Part shown: positions 10,939-25,329 of the stretch, piece by piece
Position numbering within the stretch: position 1 is the stretch's first letter
How the letters are laid out: each line of letters begins with the position of its first letter
Source of the DNA: Cinclus cinclus
Lineage: Eukaryota > Chordata > Aves > Passeriformes > Cinclidae
Assembly (NCBI RefSeq): GCF_963662255.1
Contig: NC_085049.1
Coordinates: 64,279,158 to 64,343,157 of the forward strand
Length of the DNA: 64,000 nucleotides
Reading direction: 5' to 3'
Notes under the pieces: model-generated
Databases searched by the model: none
What the model saw: only the letters and a program-made list of their open reading frames with translations
What the model was told of the DNA's origin: nothing
Translations under genes and position numbers: made by a program

Positions 10939-13900
10939 TAATCACATGTTTTTAAAAGGATATTCTGAATGTTCTGAGAGATCTTGAGCAATTTTTGCTT
11001 TTCAACCCAGCATCCATTTCCAAAGTATCTGCACTCTGAAATCTGCAATCACCATCACGTTACCCATGTATTTAACCCAGTAAGGCTTCTGAATGATTAG
11101 TCATTTGGTAGATGTCCAGCATTATGCCAGAGTTTCAGATCTACAGGATTTAGGACTGGGGAAGCCTTCCCTGATTAGATATATTTACAGAATAAAGCAG
11201 TCAGCCTTTCTTAAGATCCCAAATAATTTCCATTCAGTGGAAAAGTTGCAGTTCTATTGATGAGTTTTCATGTGGGTCATCCCATTGTTCTGAATTAGCC
11301 CCTTGCTGGAGGAGTGCTAGGGTTGTCAAGAAGGCAGGAGTAGGCATGGAGAGAGGAGCTGATGCCACCTTTGGAGGACACAGTGCACAGCTTGTCACAG
11401 TGACTGAGTGTGAGACTTCAGGTTCAGGACCAGACTTAGGTCAGATAGCAGAATCTTTGCCAGTACTACATGTTTTGACCAGTTTCTGCCTTGCTCTGGC
11501 TGTGCTGTTTGTCCTATTTACCCAACACATTGTGAATTGTTTCTTTCATAAGATCATGGGAACTTGTCTGCCTCATATATTTCAAATTCCCATTACCTAG
11601 GCTAGATGAGTGAATGCCTTTACTGTCTTTCTTCTCTTTGCTTTTGGATTGACTTCTCTGTCAGCCTTGAAGAATTATGTTGTTTTCCAGCAATACATTC
11701 TCTTTGCCCTTTCTAATTCTCATGTGCTGTGATATGCTATGTTGATTGAATAGGTCTCAAATTGTCTTCTCTATTAGAAGACAATTCCTCAGTCCTGCTT
11801 ATTGCAAAGCTGAAAAAAAGTGTGTGTCTGCCAAAAGGAAATGGAGACATGGGATGGAAGAGAGAGTGGACCCATGAGATGAGGGACTACCTCTCTGAGG
11901 CAGAGCCAGCTGATCCTAAAACAAGCATTTGTCGAATGATGAATTAAGGTAAGTGATGGCAAATCTGTTTAAAATGTCCTAAGCAACCACTGGACACCAG
12001 CCCCATCTTTCAGGCTAGTTATTTTAATTCCTAAATCTTTCAGCTTCTGCTTGTGCAGTGGTGAACTGACTTAGCTGAAAATAACAGGGTTTAGATGGGA
12101 ACTGGGGATTCAGTCAGTTTGCCCTGGGAGCTCCTAAATGTCTGCCCTCATAAGGAAGGGAACAGGACCAGACTGGTGATGGTGGGAAGAAGGTGGGAGT
12201 TGTTTAGGCTCACATTGGCACTAGAAAAAGGGATCAACAAACTGAAGGAAACATGTAGTTGTTCATATGAGAAGGGGAGTTATTGTTATAAACACTCTTT
12301 TTTGTTGTTGTTGTTGTTGTTTTTTAACAAATGGCTTAAAATTCTGTCCCTTGAAATGAAAAGATTTCTTTTTTTTCCAGTGTAAAAGCCAAGCATTCAT
12401 TCATATGCTCTGAGTCTGTTTCATAACTCACATTTTCAGTCACTGGGTATGTCTTCACTATTTTTAATTTTCTTCTATAGCTGCTGTGTTTCTCTTGACT
12501 CTCTCTACTTAGTCATATATGAGTCTATTTTTATTATTTATTCTTTTTTCCTGCTTTGTTTCATTCACTGGAGAATATGATCTGTTCTGTTTCATCCTTG
12601 CACTAGAATGATGGGATTCTCTTAGAGGGTGAAAAAAAAAAACAGAAAAAGAAAACAGAAAAAGCAATGATTTGGAAAGTGAGGTTTATGCTATAATATT
12701 TGGCTCTTTATGTGTGTGAAATTCTCATTGCTAGTAATGGACATACTGTTACATAATGGAAGAAACAGATTGGAATAAAGATCAGATAAAAGGATAGTGC
12801 CCCAATTATGGTTCTCAGTAAGTGCTTCTCTATAGCAGATAATGCTATATGTTTGGGTTTTTTTTCCAAGAGGATGAACCACCTCTGCTTTCAATGAGCC
12901 ATGGTGGTATTGATGTTGGCAGTATAATGACTTGCCATATGACCATTTGCCTTGCAGCAGTAGAAGAGGAATTAGGGCTCAGACTTCTGGGTCCCCAGAC
13001 CTTGATTTAAACTTCTCCATCTTCAAGCACATCTCTAGTCTCTGTCTTGGAGTTATCTATTGAGGAATCTGGTTAAAATGACAGAATGTGAATGCTGGGA
13101 GTAATGGGGAATGTTTACTGTCCCATGGGATACAAGCTAGTGCTCTTATCAATGTATTTACACTAGTTAATCAGAAAGTGCTTTTTCTTTGAATGTCCTC
13201 TGTGGAGGATTGGTTTTCACATACTTCATAATTCTAGTCAGCTGAGCAATTTCCTGTAACAGTGAAGAAGCCAAAATCAGCTTCCATTCCACCGACACCA
13301 TTCAATGTGGATCCATCACGTAACACACTCTTGCCTGTCATGAGACCTATCCATGCAAAATAGATGTCTTCTGTAACCATATACTGCTCTGAGCTGCACA
13401 GAGTTGGTGTCACACTGTGAAGTCATCATTATTTTCAGAAAGCTTTACTTGTTCCATCTGCCTAACCTCTCAAAAACTGGCTTGTATTAATAACCTATAG
13501 TAGGCATTTTATGTTGAAGTAAATTCCTACTATATTGGCATTTTTGTCCACCATGATGAGCAATAGAACATAGTGTACACTAAATTGAGAGAATAGATTC
13601 TTAGTTTTAAATTATTCACCAAAATCTTCTTTGTCAGTATCAGTCTTTAAGTAGTAAATGAATGCTGAGTAGATCTAAAGAAAAGCCTGCCAAGCGATCA
13701 GTAATTGAATTAAAAATCTTCATCAACAATACGATTCCAGCAAGAATGAAGGAAGTCTTTCTTTATTTATCAGTCTTTATAATTGAGACTGAAGCAGAGT
13801 TATAAATTAGGTTTTCCTCTGGTGGGAGCTGTTCATGGGGAGTGTTTGTGATGGTGTGGCATTATCCCTGCTATTGAAGTTTTTTTCATGCTCAATTACT

Positions 13901-15047
13901 CAGACTTCCTGTGCTGCTGATTTTAATTCCACAAGGAGGTACAATGGCATAAGAAGTTGTCTGTGCTGGCACAATGAGAAATGTCTTATGAATGGATTAT
14001 GACAAAGATGCACTTTTATAGCAACTAGAGAGGCTAGGAAATTAACAACTGACCACCTCACTTTTCAATTAGTCTGCACTGTGACAGGATTATTATTGCT
14101 TGGCTTTAGCTGATGAGGGAAGACTCAGCTACTGGGAGAGATTCCACCATCAGGTCCTGTCTTCATTACCTGCTAATTCTGTATTTAACCTGGGTTTTCC
14201 ACTTCCATATGGGATGTAGTGTTGAATCTAAAGCAGCTGTCGGAGCCACACATAAAAGCACTGTTATGAGCTGCCTTGGTGTCTTTTTGTCAGCTGTTAG
14301 TGCCAGGTGTCATCACTGAAGGAAGTACTCACCCAAAGCAGTAATGAGTCTTTTAACACCTGCCCACGGCCTCTGGGCACTCATTCCTATACACTACTTA
14401 CCTGTGCCGGCTCATTCTTTGCATCATTGGCCTGAACAGGAAGACATAAAGCCTTGGTGCCTAGTGTCCCAACCTGCCTACAGTCTCCTAATTTTAATTC
14501 ATCTCTACATTTTAAGTAGCAGAGCAGTGGGCCCTCAGAACTCCAAAAATCTTCATACAAATTGCTTAACTGCAGGAGCACATCAGATGCCTGGTGTCAG
14601 TCTGAACAGAAGAGAACAAAACCTGCTCTTTAGTAATGAAGGAGGAACTCTGAATATCAAGCTGCTGCTGTTTGACCACAGGACTAGTGATTCTGAAGAT
14701 CTGTGTAGAAGAGAGATAAAGATGCTGAGCAGGTACTGGCTGGAAATACAATGGTAAAAAATCCAGTGATGGAATTCTCTGGTCTTGCCTGGGTGCATGG
14801 GGCAAAGGTAAAAGTATCCATGTTGAGCATGACATCTTCAAAGACCAGTCCACTCAGGCAGCCAGCAAAAGAACACAGAGAAAGACAGTGGAAGGTAGGT
14901 GGCCTTCCCCTGCCTTGGAAAAAACTCAGCTTTGATATACAAGATATATATCACACGAAGACTATGAGCAGCACAGATTAGGACTTGATCTCTCAGGGCA
15001 AAAAGATAGAGGCAGTTGTGTTTATTCTTGTTTCAAAGGACAGATAG
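10939..15047. other. Non-coding sequence
   Basis: Apart from a (GTT)n tract, I see no recognisable repeat or gene. The longest frame is 137 codons at 14344-14757 (plus). It overlaps frames on the minus strand, has no known domain and lacks supporting splice sites. Confidence 0.55.
12298..12326. repeat. (GTT)n microsatellite
   Basis: Six consecutive GTT units flanked by T runs. Trinucleotide repeats like this are common in vertebrate non-coding DNA and may be polymorphic. Confidence 0.9.
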
Positions 15048-15833
15048 AAACATAAGGTGTTTGCCAGATTCTGCACCTGGGATAGGGCATCCCTGGAGGT
15101 ATGGACAGACAGAGGAATGAGAGGCTGGAGAGCAGAGCTGTGGAAAGGGACCTGGGTTCTTGGTCGATGGCAAGTTGAACATGAGCCAGCAGTGCCCTGG
15201 CAGTCAGGAGGGCCAACCTGGGGTGTCCTGGGGGCATCAGGCACAGCATGGCCAGCCAGGCAAGGGAGGGGATTGTCCTGCTCTGCTCTGCACCGGGGCA
15301 GCTTCACCTTGAATGGTGGGGGGTAGTTTTGGGTGCCACAATATAAAACAGACACTAAACTATTGGAGAGGGTTCAAAGGAGAGCTATAAAGATGGTGTG
15401 ATGTACAAAGATGTACAAAGCCATGTGAGGAGCAGCTGAGGTCACTTGGTCTGTTCAGCCTGGAGGAGACTGAGGGGAGACCTCACTGCAGTCTGCAGCT
15501 TCCTCACAAGGGGAGGTGGAGGGACAGACACTGGTCTCTTCACTCTCATGACCAGTGAGAGGACTTGAGGAAACGGCATAAAGCTGAGTCAGGGGAGGTT
15601 TAGTTTGGATATTAGAAAAACGTTCTTCACCCAGAGGGTGGATGGACTGGACCCTGGAAAAGGTTCCCCAGGGAAGTGGTAACAGCACCAACCTGAGTTC
15701 ACAAAGTGTTTGGACAACACTCTCAGGTGCCTGGTGTGATTCTTGGGGATATCCTGTGCAGGGCCAGGATTTGGACTTCAGTGATCCTTGTACGTCCCTT
15801 CCAGCTCAGAATATTTTATGACTGTATGATCTT
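15048..15833 (+). mobile_element. CR1 LINE, 5'-truncated, plus strand
   Basis: This is the longest transposon in the window. It starts inside the 3' part of CR1 ORF2, where wording such as 'GCCAGATTCTGCACCTGGGA' and 'GGCAAGTTGAACATGAGCCA' corresponds to the region after the reverse-transcriptase core. It continues through the conserved 'EEQLRSLGLFSLEE' segment near 15427-15468 and the 'GTTCTTCACCCAGAGGGTGG' block. It ends in the CR1 3' terminus ('CCCTTCCAGCTCAGAATATT', then 'TATGACTGTATGAT'). CR1 elements copy themselves by target-primed reverse transcription. This copy is dead: the reading frame is broken by stops and frameshifts, and the catalytic part of RT is absent. A 10-bp unit (ATGTACAAAG) is tandemly doubled at 15401-15420. 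The 5' limit is approximate. Confidence 0.93.
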
Positions 15834-18800
15834 GAAAGTTCGGTTTCAGTGTTCTATTTAGAAACTGCACTATTGCTCGTTTGCCAGTGGTTCTTCCATT
15901 TTCTTCTTCCTTCATCCTGATCACATTGCTTAGACTGTTTGGTTCATTTATAAGGTGGCAGAGAAGGGAAGTCGAATTTTATTGCTGAGTAGATTTTCCC
16001 AGTGACCACAGTTACAGCTCTCAGTTGGTAGAGTGGCTCTGCTGGGATTGGATATGCTCCTTTTCTCAACTAATTTCTGTGGTCCTTATTTGCTTAATGC
16101 ACTTTAAAATAGCTTGCAAATGGAAAAAAAAAAAAATCATGAAATCTAGCACTCCACATCAGGTGAATTAGTTGGCCTTTTCAAAATAGGAAGCATTTAT
16201 ATACAGACTTAAAACACTGTGTCCACCTCTTGATCAAATCCAAGTATCCAGGCGCCTGCATGTTTCCCTACCTGTTTAAATCACTTGCCTATTTGCACAG
16301 CCTGTAGGTCATCACATATCAGGCTATTGCCTAGCTGACTTAATTTCTTTCTGGAGAGGAGCAAGACAGAATTTTTCACTTGCTTTGGCATCTAGACAGT
16401 GATTCTGCTGTAAGAAGAGCATCTGTTGTGTCCCTCTGTAGTTTGTGGTCTCTGTCCTGTCATTTAACTCCTCCAGTTCAAGGTAGAGAAAGATTTCACT
16501 GGTACAAATGGAACCTCACACATTTTAAATTGCTTTTTTTCTTTTCTTTGATTTTAGTATGTAAAGGTCAGATATCATAGTACAGTACAGTAGATCTAAA
16601 GGTCACCATGGCATGTAAAGGCCAGTTTATTTAATTTCTCCCTCTCTTCCCCTCTTCCTACTCTTCCTCCTGTCATCAGCTGCACAATTCTCCCCTTTTC
16701 TTTCTTGGCAGTCCTCTTGCCCTTGGTAGGCCAGTTCATCTCACTGAATACACAAACTCCCTCATTCAACACAAGCAACTAAATATTCTTCTGAGGATTT
16801 AGTGAGCCAGAGCAGCTCAAGCTGCCAAGCCACTCAAAGAGATGAAACAGGAGTGTATAGAAAGGAATGGTGGAGGAGGCAGCCCACTCCTTGTAGCAGC
16901 AAGATCTGGCCAGCTGCAAAGTGAAACCTTACCTGAATGGAAGCTTGCAAAGGTCTGAGAAAGGCACAGCATAGCCACTGCTGCTATGTCTTCTACTAGT
17001 TGACTTCCCTACCTCCTTTACTCCAACAACTTTTTTGAATAATCAGAAGTTAATTTTAACTCTGAATTGCTTCCCTGAGGATAAGTCCCTCTAAGAATAA
17101 TTCTCAGCAGACAGAAGATTAATGGCAGAACGAGTAAACCACAGGAGCCAGTGGACCTCAAAAAGAGCAAAGGTGGGACTAATGTGTCTTCTAATCCCTA
17201 GGAGTGGGCCCTTCTCTCTATTATATTTGCACATACTTTGAACAAGTTAGGCAACTACTTTTTTAACCTCATGGGTTTTCAGTGCACAGGGGGAAAAAAG
17301 GAGACTATTTATTTTTGTACCATGCATATAAGTATTGTAACTATATACAGAGCAGCAAATCCAGTGTCCCATGCCACAGCCCAAGCATATGAGTTTGTCC
17401 TACTTTCCTGCCACTCTGAGTGTATTGAAAAAAAAGTATTCCTTACCATCTTTGCTCTGGCAGCTGTATGGCTTGCTGGAGCTATGTACAGCATGGGCAG
17501 GTGTGAAGCATGACAAACGTGTCAACATTAGAGAGTGTGACCATACTGTGGAAGGGTTGGCTACCATGTGTGCACTCTGATTAACTACCTCTGGCACTGG
17601 AAAAAAGCTAAGAAGAGGGCTTTTGCTTTGTGCCTCATGCACTGCACAGCACACTACATGTGTGCTGTCCTGGTACATTATTTCACTGCCTGACAATTGG
17701 TGCTGGGAGAATAAATCTTTTGTGTAGCTGCTATACTGTAAACTTACTGACTATTCATGGTGAGCTACCAAAGGGATGAGTAAAGGCAAACAACCTTCCA
17801 TACAGAGGTATCTCCTCCAACCTGGAAGTAGGGGAAGAAGTGCATTATTTGGAGGTGTTTGTACTGTAATGTGTCCCTGCCAAGGACTGCTGATGTCCTT
17901 GGTGTTTCTGTGAGCAGACAGGCTTCAACACATTCACGTATCAAAGTAAAAAGCGCTCATTTAAGTTAAAATCAGCTGCATTTTATGATCTTGTGTAGCA
18001 CTACTCTGCTCGCAGCCCAGTGCCCTTAGAGGATATTGCTGTAGGCATATTTTAACTGCAGGCATCTCTCCTCCTCTAGATTCTTAGTAGACAGGGATTA
18101 GGATGCAGTACTTGGCTGAAGTTGTCCTGCTGACAGATCACAATGACCTTGCTGTGACTTCTGCTCTGATCTCACTGGCACTGCTGGAATTTGACACACT
18201 AGAACATGAGATACTGGCTCCATTATGCCACTAATTGGTATCCAGAGCATTGTGTTCCTGCCTCCTTCACCATCTGATGTAGGTGGCAGATAGTTCTAAT
18301 TTATCTTTGCCATGTGATTTAGAAGGCTTAAGTCTCTATCATCAGCTAGTTGATGCCATTATCCTTTCATGTGGCTATCTTTATCATATACAGGTGTAGA
18401 GCTTGAGACAGGCTTATATTTTAATCGTGCTTGGTCTCCTTATTGCTGGGTTTTCTGGAATCAAAGGAAATTTTTTTGCTATTTGAGCTTTGATAGAACA
18501 CAATAAATATTTTTCTCATGCATATCTAGAGTTATATGTTAAAATATTTTCTCTATTTTTCAGATGTACAACAACATAATAGTTTATTTTTGCAAGATTA
18601 TTTATTTTTGAACTGCATAGCTTGATTTTATTTTTATCTAGCAGCGTTATGGAAGGTAAGCCACAGGAAAAAATTCATATTCTTAACCGTAATAATTCAG
18701 AGTTTGCTTTGAATGACAGTTTTTTGTCTTTATAATTATTTATTTTGTCCAAAAATAACAATGCTGAATAAAAATATCAACAAACTGAAACAGAAAGCAG

Positions 18801-21800
18801 CTGCACATGGCATGATGTCTATAGCACCTTTTTCTCTCATGGACAAAAAAGAAGACAGTAGTTTTCCAAAGTCCAGTTTTGTCAGTCCTACAAGTTGGAA
18901 TTTCATGCCGTTAACTTAATCATTAAGGTGGTTTATGGCCGTGAAGAATATGACTTGCAAATGTGTTGGTATCAAGGGGGCACAAGTGACAAATCTGGCC
19001 CAGAGGGAGCACAGGGAGTAGTTGTTAGCAAAAAACTACCTGATGCAATTAACAGAAAAATAAGTTGTGGGTTTAATTACTGCAGCTCTGCCAGAAGAAA
19101 GTAAAAGTTATTACTTTCTGTCCCTGGTAAGGTACCAATGGTTAAATCTGCCAGGAGCTTGAGCATTGTCAAAGTGGCTTTTACCTTGCAGGAACCTGGC
19201 TCACCAGGTGGAATCTGCTGCTAGACCCTGTAGCTCCATGGCAACCCATGGGAAAGCAGGTGTCTCAGCAAGATAAAAACCAGTCTGCAGCTACCTAAAA
19301 TATTGTACATGGAATACCTAATTACACTGCATGTCTGAACCCCACTTCTTTTTCTTGGTTTATCCTGGGCTGTGGGAGTATGCCTAGGCTAAATGAGAAT
19401 CTATCCTCTGTTAAGGTGCTTAAGTGTGCCCTTTAGTAATGGGGTAGATGGCCAGTGTTGACTGGGGACAACTCCCTGCTGGGGAAGCTCTACCTCACTC
19501 TCAATTCAAGGACTGTTCATACCTTTTACACTAGGCTGCCCTCATGACACTGTCCTCCATCTGAAGGGTCTGAACACTTGTGTGGACACAAGAATTTACA
19601 AATCTCAGAAGCAGGGTAAAGGACAAGTGATAGGAGAGCTTGCAGGACAGCAGAGCAATGTCAGCATAGGTATGAATTCAACTCACATCCCTGAACTGGT
19701 TTATTATAACTGTGCCAGGTTTGTCCTTTGAACAGGTAAGTAGGTGGCAAAGCATAGAAGAGAAGTTCTAACAATATTGACAAGGTGAATTAAAGTCTCG
19801 TAAACTATACTAATGAGGCTACTTCAGGATGGAGGTCAAGAAGGAATGTTCAAAGATTTTAATGCACAGGACATGTAAAAGGCCAAGCTCTCTCTTTTAC
19901 ACTTTCATCTCACTGATTATTTTTAAATGGCCTACAAAAGCAGATCTGAACAAGCAGGTAGCTTTTATTGGAAAACACTGAAGATTGATTTCCTGAAATT
20001 TATTGGCTCCCTTTTTGAGTACAGATGTATAAAACTGAAGTTTGATTTATTTCTTCAATAAAGATGTGCTAGAGATCTGCTGAGAATAAAAATCTTCTTT
20101 TCTTGACCTTAGTAACATGACTGACAATGGGTTAGAAAATCCCACATCAGAGGTTGAGTACATCTGCTAAGTACAGCAGTTACAGTTCACAGTGCTTTTT
20201 TATAGTGGTCATACAGCTGAATTGAAAGCTTTAGACAACTACACTGAATGATGATGAAATACTACTGCCCAGTAATTTGGTGACTTAAAGGAAGAGTTAT
20301 ACATGCATTTTACCTATTTGTTTTTCTTAGATTTAGATGATGGAAGAATTTCCTAGATGAGGCTGAAGAGCATGTCAATCACTTTGCTGGTTTCCTAAAG
20401 CAACTAGTTGCTTTATGAGTTTTTTTTATTGTTGCTTCTTGAAACAAACTTACTTAGGGATTTTTATGGCCCACTTTTCCCTTGTGCCCAGACTCCTCTG
20501 AAGTATCTGTTAATTTCTCATCGAATTTTCTGTGGCACTTCCCATGCCACTGTAAGTATTTGTAACATAGAAGAGAGAGAGGTTTTGGTTTTTTCTTTGT
20601 TTTACAAAGGAAGTCAGTCAAAGTTTAGTCAAAAGACAGTTGCCAAAATCATTATAAATGGAAGGATTCTTTACCAGTCATACGCAGCAGTGTGCAGTGG
20701 TATATCAGGGTGCCACATTCAAACCTGTCAGCACAAGATGGCCTGATTTATTTTCTTAGATGTTGGTTAGACTTCTTTTCAAGTGGTTAGACTTCCTAGA
20801 GACTGGGACCTTAGGGTGTGGTTCCACAGTATGAGGCATTTTGTGGCAGTGACAGATAGCAGCGTTTCTGCTTCCTTCTCCTTGCCTCCATGTACTCTCT
20901 CCTTCTCCTGCACTGCAAGGAGCTAGCTCCTCAGTCAGCCAGTGACTGAGCCGGATCAAGGAACTAATCCATTGTGAAAATTAACCTTTGCTTTAACTCC
21001 AGCTGACTCTTGTGAAGTTCACAGTGGTGTTTCAGGAGTCGTGGTGCAGGTGTGGTGTTTCACAATGAGGTTGTGAAGGACCTGCTTGGCCTTCAATGGG
21101 AGATGAAGATGGAACTCTATGATGGGATGTTTTTGCTGAAAATTGGTTACTGTGAAACTATGGTCTCAATTTTCCCATCATCCCTAGCAAGAACAGAGCC
21201 CTCTTCTTGTTTCCTTGCTTCCTCCTTGGGCTTACATAAAAGACACCCTGCACAATTACTCTTGAACCATCTTTTTTCAATAAGGCTACTGTGAGAACAT
21301 TCGAGGTTCACACTGTGAGCAGGTTAAAGTTTTTTATTCCACTATTGATCACTAAGATATTGAAAGCACACTGGTTATTCCCTACTTCCTATCTTCAGGT
21401 GTTGCTGAAACAGTCATTTTTATTGAATTGCTTAAGCATAACATGGCCAAAGTTTGGGAGGGTTGTAAAACCACAGGTGGCTAAAAATTCTCCAACATAA
21501 AGACATGTTAGAGGAGTCATAAACTTATTATCAATAGCTTTGCAAATGGAATGACAGACTCTGTTAATAATTGTAAATATTTTGCTTTGAAGAGTTCAGA
21601 CACTGTCACCCCACCTCTCATTAGGATGAGGAAACTGCTACTTCAGAGGACTGGTGCCAAACTGTCAAGGTAGAACCCGTTAGCCTGCATTGCTGGGGTG
21701 TGTGTCCTTTCCTGCACCCTTATGAGGAGAGCAAACCAAAGGTGATTCTGGTTTAAACAGGAGTTTCCACAGACCCAGGCATAATTCCACAGTCCTGTGG

Positions 21801-24375
21801 AGAATCTTTCACTTCTGTATGGATTGTGAATTTCCCCCAGCCTTGGTACCATGACTATTCCTGCCCAACATATCCCTTCCTGAATCACATGGAGGTAACA
21901 GACCTGAGCCAGATGATGTGTGGGCACATGATTCCATTTCTGTTGAATGCATTCTGGTGTGGATATTGGCTTTGTGTGTTTAGTTACGCTTTAGAGGGGC
22001 TGTGCAACAATGAGCAGTACCTGATCTGGCATAAAATCTGCCTGGTCAAAATTAATCTAAAGAAGTTGCCTTATTGCATTTGAACCATCAGAGTGAATTT
22101 ATACTGGATGAGTGCCTAATGTCCATGGCACTTCTGGGTCTATTTCCTGTTGCCTTAGAGGAGAGTTTACCATATTGTTGAAAGTTTGTAGACCAGAAAA
22201 AGTGGGACTGGGTGCATGTAGGGCAAGGAATACTCAGGATATTTCTCTGATAGGTGGAGAGAATCTGGTTTTGGAGTTGGTAATCAGGGAGCTTCGTGAA
22301 AACTATGCTGTCAGAAAAGATCTGGAGCGAGGAATGTCTGGATTCAAAAAGGCAGCCCTCTTATTAATGAATGAAAGCAGAATGTGGGTCTGTCTCATAT
22401 TACAGACATGTCCCAGAGTAACTCCTCTAAGGGATATAAAGAATAGTGCTTTAAATGCCCTACTTCATTGCTTTATCAGGTCAGGGGTGATGTAGCCAGT
22501 GACTGTTACTTGAGTAAAGAGGTGTGTACATACGCAGGCAAGACCATGTCATTGTCTGAGACACTTAAATTATCTGTGTCTAGATGGACGTGATCTATAC
22601 TTTGAAAGTTCAAAATGGAAACACTACTGACAAATACAGTTTAATTACTATCCTTGGAGCCTGGTGCTCACTCAGCACTGCCTGGTATCAACAGCTATCT
22701 ACTGCCTACCATTCCCTGATCTCTAAAAATAGAGATAGAGGCAACATAAACTGAAACCATAAAAAGACAGGATCGATTTTTTTTTTTCTGTCCAGGGGAA
22801 AAAGAAGGTGGCATAGCTTAAAAGGCAGATATAGGCATGGAGAGTTTGGCTTGTTACCGTTAGAGAACAGCAATATCAAACATTTACTCAGGGCCTAGGG
22901 ATTCCTGGATATGTTTATCGAGGAAGGAAGATAAATTTAAAAAATAAAGGCAGGAATACCTGTTTTAAGTAGGCTAGGTATATCTCAAAATGACTCAACT
23001 TTCCTGAAAAGTGTTGCAACCTCCAGGCTGTCCTACCCCTCCTTCCTGGCAGGTGAATGCTCTCGGGAGCAAGGATTTGAGAAGCTCCTTTGCTGGATAA
23101 GCAAGGAGCAGCTTGGCTGAGAAAATATTATTTCTAATGCTATATTTGTAACCTTGGTAAGATCGCCACAGCAACAGAAGTTGCTGAATAGAGTTGGTCA
23201 TGACATTTTGACAGAAGAGTTCCACTAGAAAATGCTATTTTAATACAAAAGTGCTGGGGAGAAGGATTTGATTTTGACCATTTTTTGGTCTGAAAAAATG
23301 GGAAACTGAAAAATGTCATGGAAGGAAGAGACTTTTCTCTTTTTTTTCAGTCTGGTGTCTTTCCTCCTGGGACCTTTCATGTCAGGAAACAAGACTAACA
23401 TCTTTTCCTTTTCTATTTTGGGATTGGTGGTTGAAATCCCAGTTTGTCTTCTCTTTTCTACTCTTTATTTTAATGCTATTATTAAAAGGTCTAATCAAAA
23501 CAGGAGATAAGAAAGGCTGCAAGCCTTCAGATATCCAAAGTATCTACTTTAGGCAAGAGAAATTTTGAGATAAAGCAAAATAATACTCTGGAAGAGTGTA
23601 CTATAATTACTTGCCCATTTTGTTTTTAATAGTTAATTTTATACTACATAGCCTAAAATCTCAGATTAGAACTGTTTTCTTTACTTATCTTCATCCCTTC
23701 TCTGTACTCTGAACTTCTGATGTAATGATGGCTGGAGACCTGTCACTGTGTATCATATCCTCTCACTAACATTATTAGTTTCACAGAGGAAAGGCCTTGG
23801 GACCTGCAAGTGCCAGCCTAGTAATTTGTCTGTTTTCCCAGTGATGGCTCCTCATGAAACCAGTGCAGAAAATGGTATGGGTAATAAATGTGTCTTCAGA
23901 GGCAGTTTTCAGTTGTTCTGCTTCATGACTCCTTATTTGCTCATTCAGTATTAGGAATACGCATAAAATGAAACGTTCTTTGCAGTCAGAAGAGACGTAG
24001 AAATAGGTACCATCTTCAGTAAGAATGGTATTTCTAAGAGCTTCCCATGGGATTTTTGGAAATGTATTCGGCAATCAAGACGATTAGTCAAATGTGTAGA
24101 TTAGTTCTGTCACTTGACTGCCTGCTGTCCCTAGCAGCCATTTCAGTACCACCTCTCCTCACACTGCTTTATTGCCGAGGATACTGGAGGCTACCTTTGG
24201 GCCCTCCCCTGCTCCCCCCACACTTGCTGCATCTCCCTGAGAATTGTCTTTTTCAGGGTTTCACAGCTGAACATGGGACATTATCCATGTGCTGAGAATG
24301 GTAATAGGATTGGTAAAATAGGGTATCTGGGGAAAGCATTAACTTTCCAACTGAAATAGCTGGGGTGATCAAAAG
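15834..24375. other. Non-coding sequence, repeat-poor
   Basis: No transposon was recognised in 8.5 kb apart from short homopolymers (for example A12 near 16122). The longest frame is 127 codons at 22112-22495 (plus), which I do not recognise. Other frames are under 115 codons and overlap one another on opposite strands. Elements too decayed to spot by eye may be present. Confidence 0.5.
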
Positions 24376-24480
24376 GACAGAGGTAAGCAGAGAGAGAAAT
24401 AGCTCAAGGTCATACAGCATGTTAGTAGCAGAGCTAGGGTGAGCATCCTGCATCCTAATTATCAGGCCTTTTTCCTATCA
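24376..24480 (-). mobile_element. Ancient MIR SINE fragment
   Basis: On the plus strand the stretch contains 'CTCAAGGTCATACAGCATGT' followed by 'TAGTAGCAGAGCTAGGG'. This matches the reverse complement of the MIR segment that reads 'CAAGGTCACACAGCTAGTAAGTGGCAGAGC'. Flanking purine-rich sequence on the left and a 'CATCCTAATTATCAGG' segment on the right also fit the MIR layout. The copy is strongly diverged, as expected for an element that predates the bird-mammal split. I saw no target-site duplication. Confidence 0.7.
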
Positions 24481-25329
24481 CCAGTCCAGTTGTAGATTCA
24501 TGCTTTAGGTTCAGCAGGCTTTCATCTGCTTGGGATACATTTTTCCAGGAAAATATTGTCTCTACTTACTTCAAACTACATCACAGTGTTTGCACTCATT
24601 GTGGCCACTCAGCATCTTGACTCTGGTGTTAAAACTGGCAGAGAGGCAGATGAAATTCTATTTGTCAAAGCTGACGGGTGGAAAAAGGTGGAAAGCCAAC
24701 ATTGAATGCCAACTCTGATAGGAGGCTGACGCAAAAGAGGCTGAGGAATCATATAAGATTTCTGCCCTGGTTGTGTCATGGGGAATATTTTTTGTAGGTG
24801 CTCAAAGTGACGTACATTGTGTTTTGGCATGTGTTTGTCAGTGCCCTTATTTTATAGCCTTGCTGAAGGCTCTTTGACAGATGGCACTCAAGAGAGTGTT
24901 TTTTATAGGCGTCACTGTCCAATTCAGATATAGTTTCTGAAAGGAAAAGGTGCTTGGGGTTGGAGGGATTTGATGCGCTGCAAAAGCATTTTGTAAACGG
25001 TGCTTTAATGATACTTTTTACTCTTCAAAAAGGAGAGGTATGTGGGAGATGAATGAGGAACATTAGGTCTCATAGATTTAGAGTCAGCAGTGACCCTTGT
25101 AAGTGAACAGTAGTTATAAAATGGAAGAACAACAAAACAGGAATTTAATTGGGCATATACACTGTGTCCAGGAGAGGCAGGACTTGAGAAGTGCTGGTCT
25201 AACCCAGTGTTCTCGACAATGATTTCTTGTCACAGCTTGACCAATTTCTTAGCTGGAGACTGTGTGTGTCATAGATGAACCCAAGTGTAGGCTGTCTATT
25301 CCTCCTTAGCAGCATTCTCCTTTGAGGGA

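Noticed and set aside
15057..15326. 89-codon plus-strand frame as a gene
   Set aside because: It is a frame through the decayed CR1 ORF2/3' region, not an independent gene.
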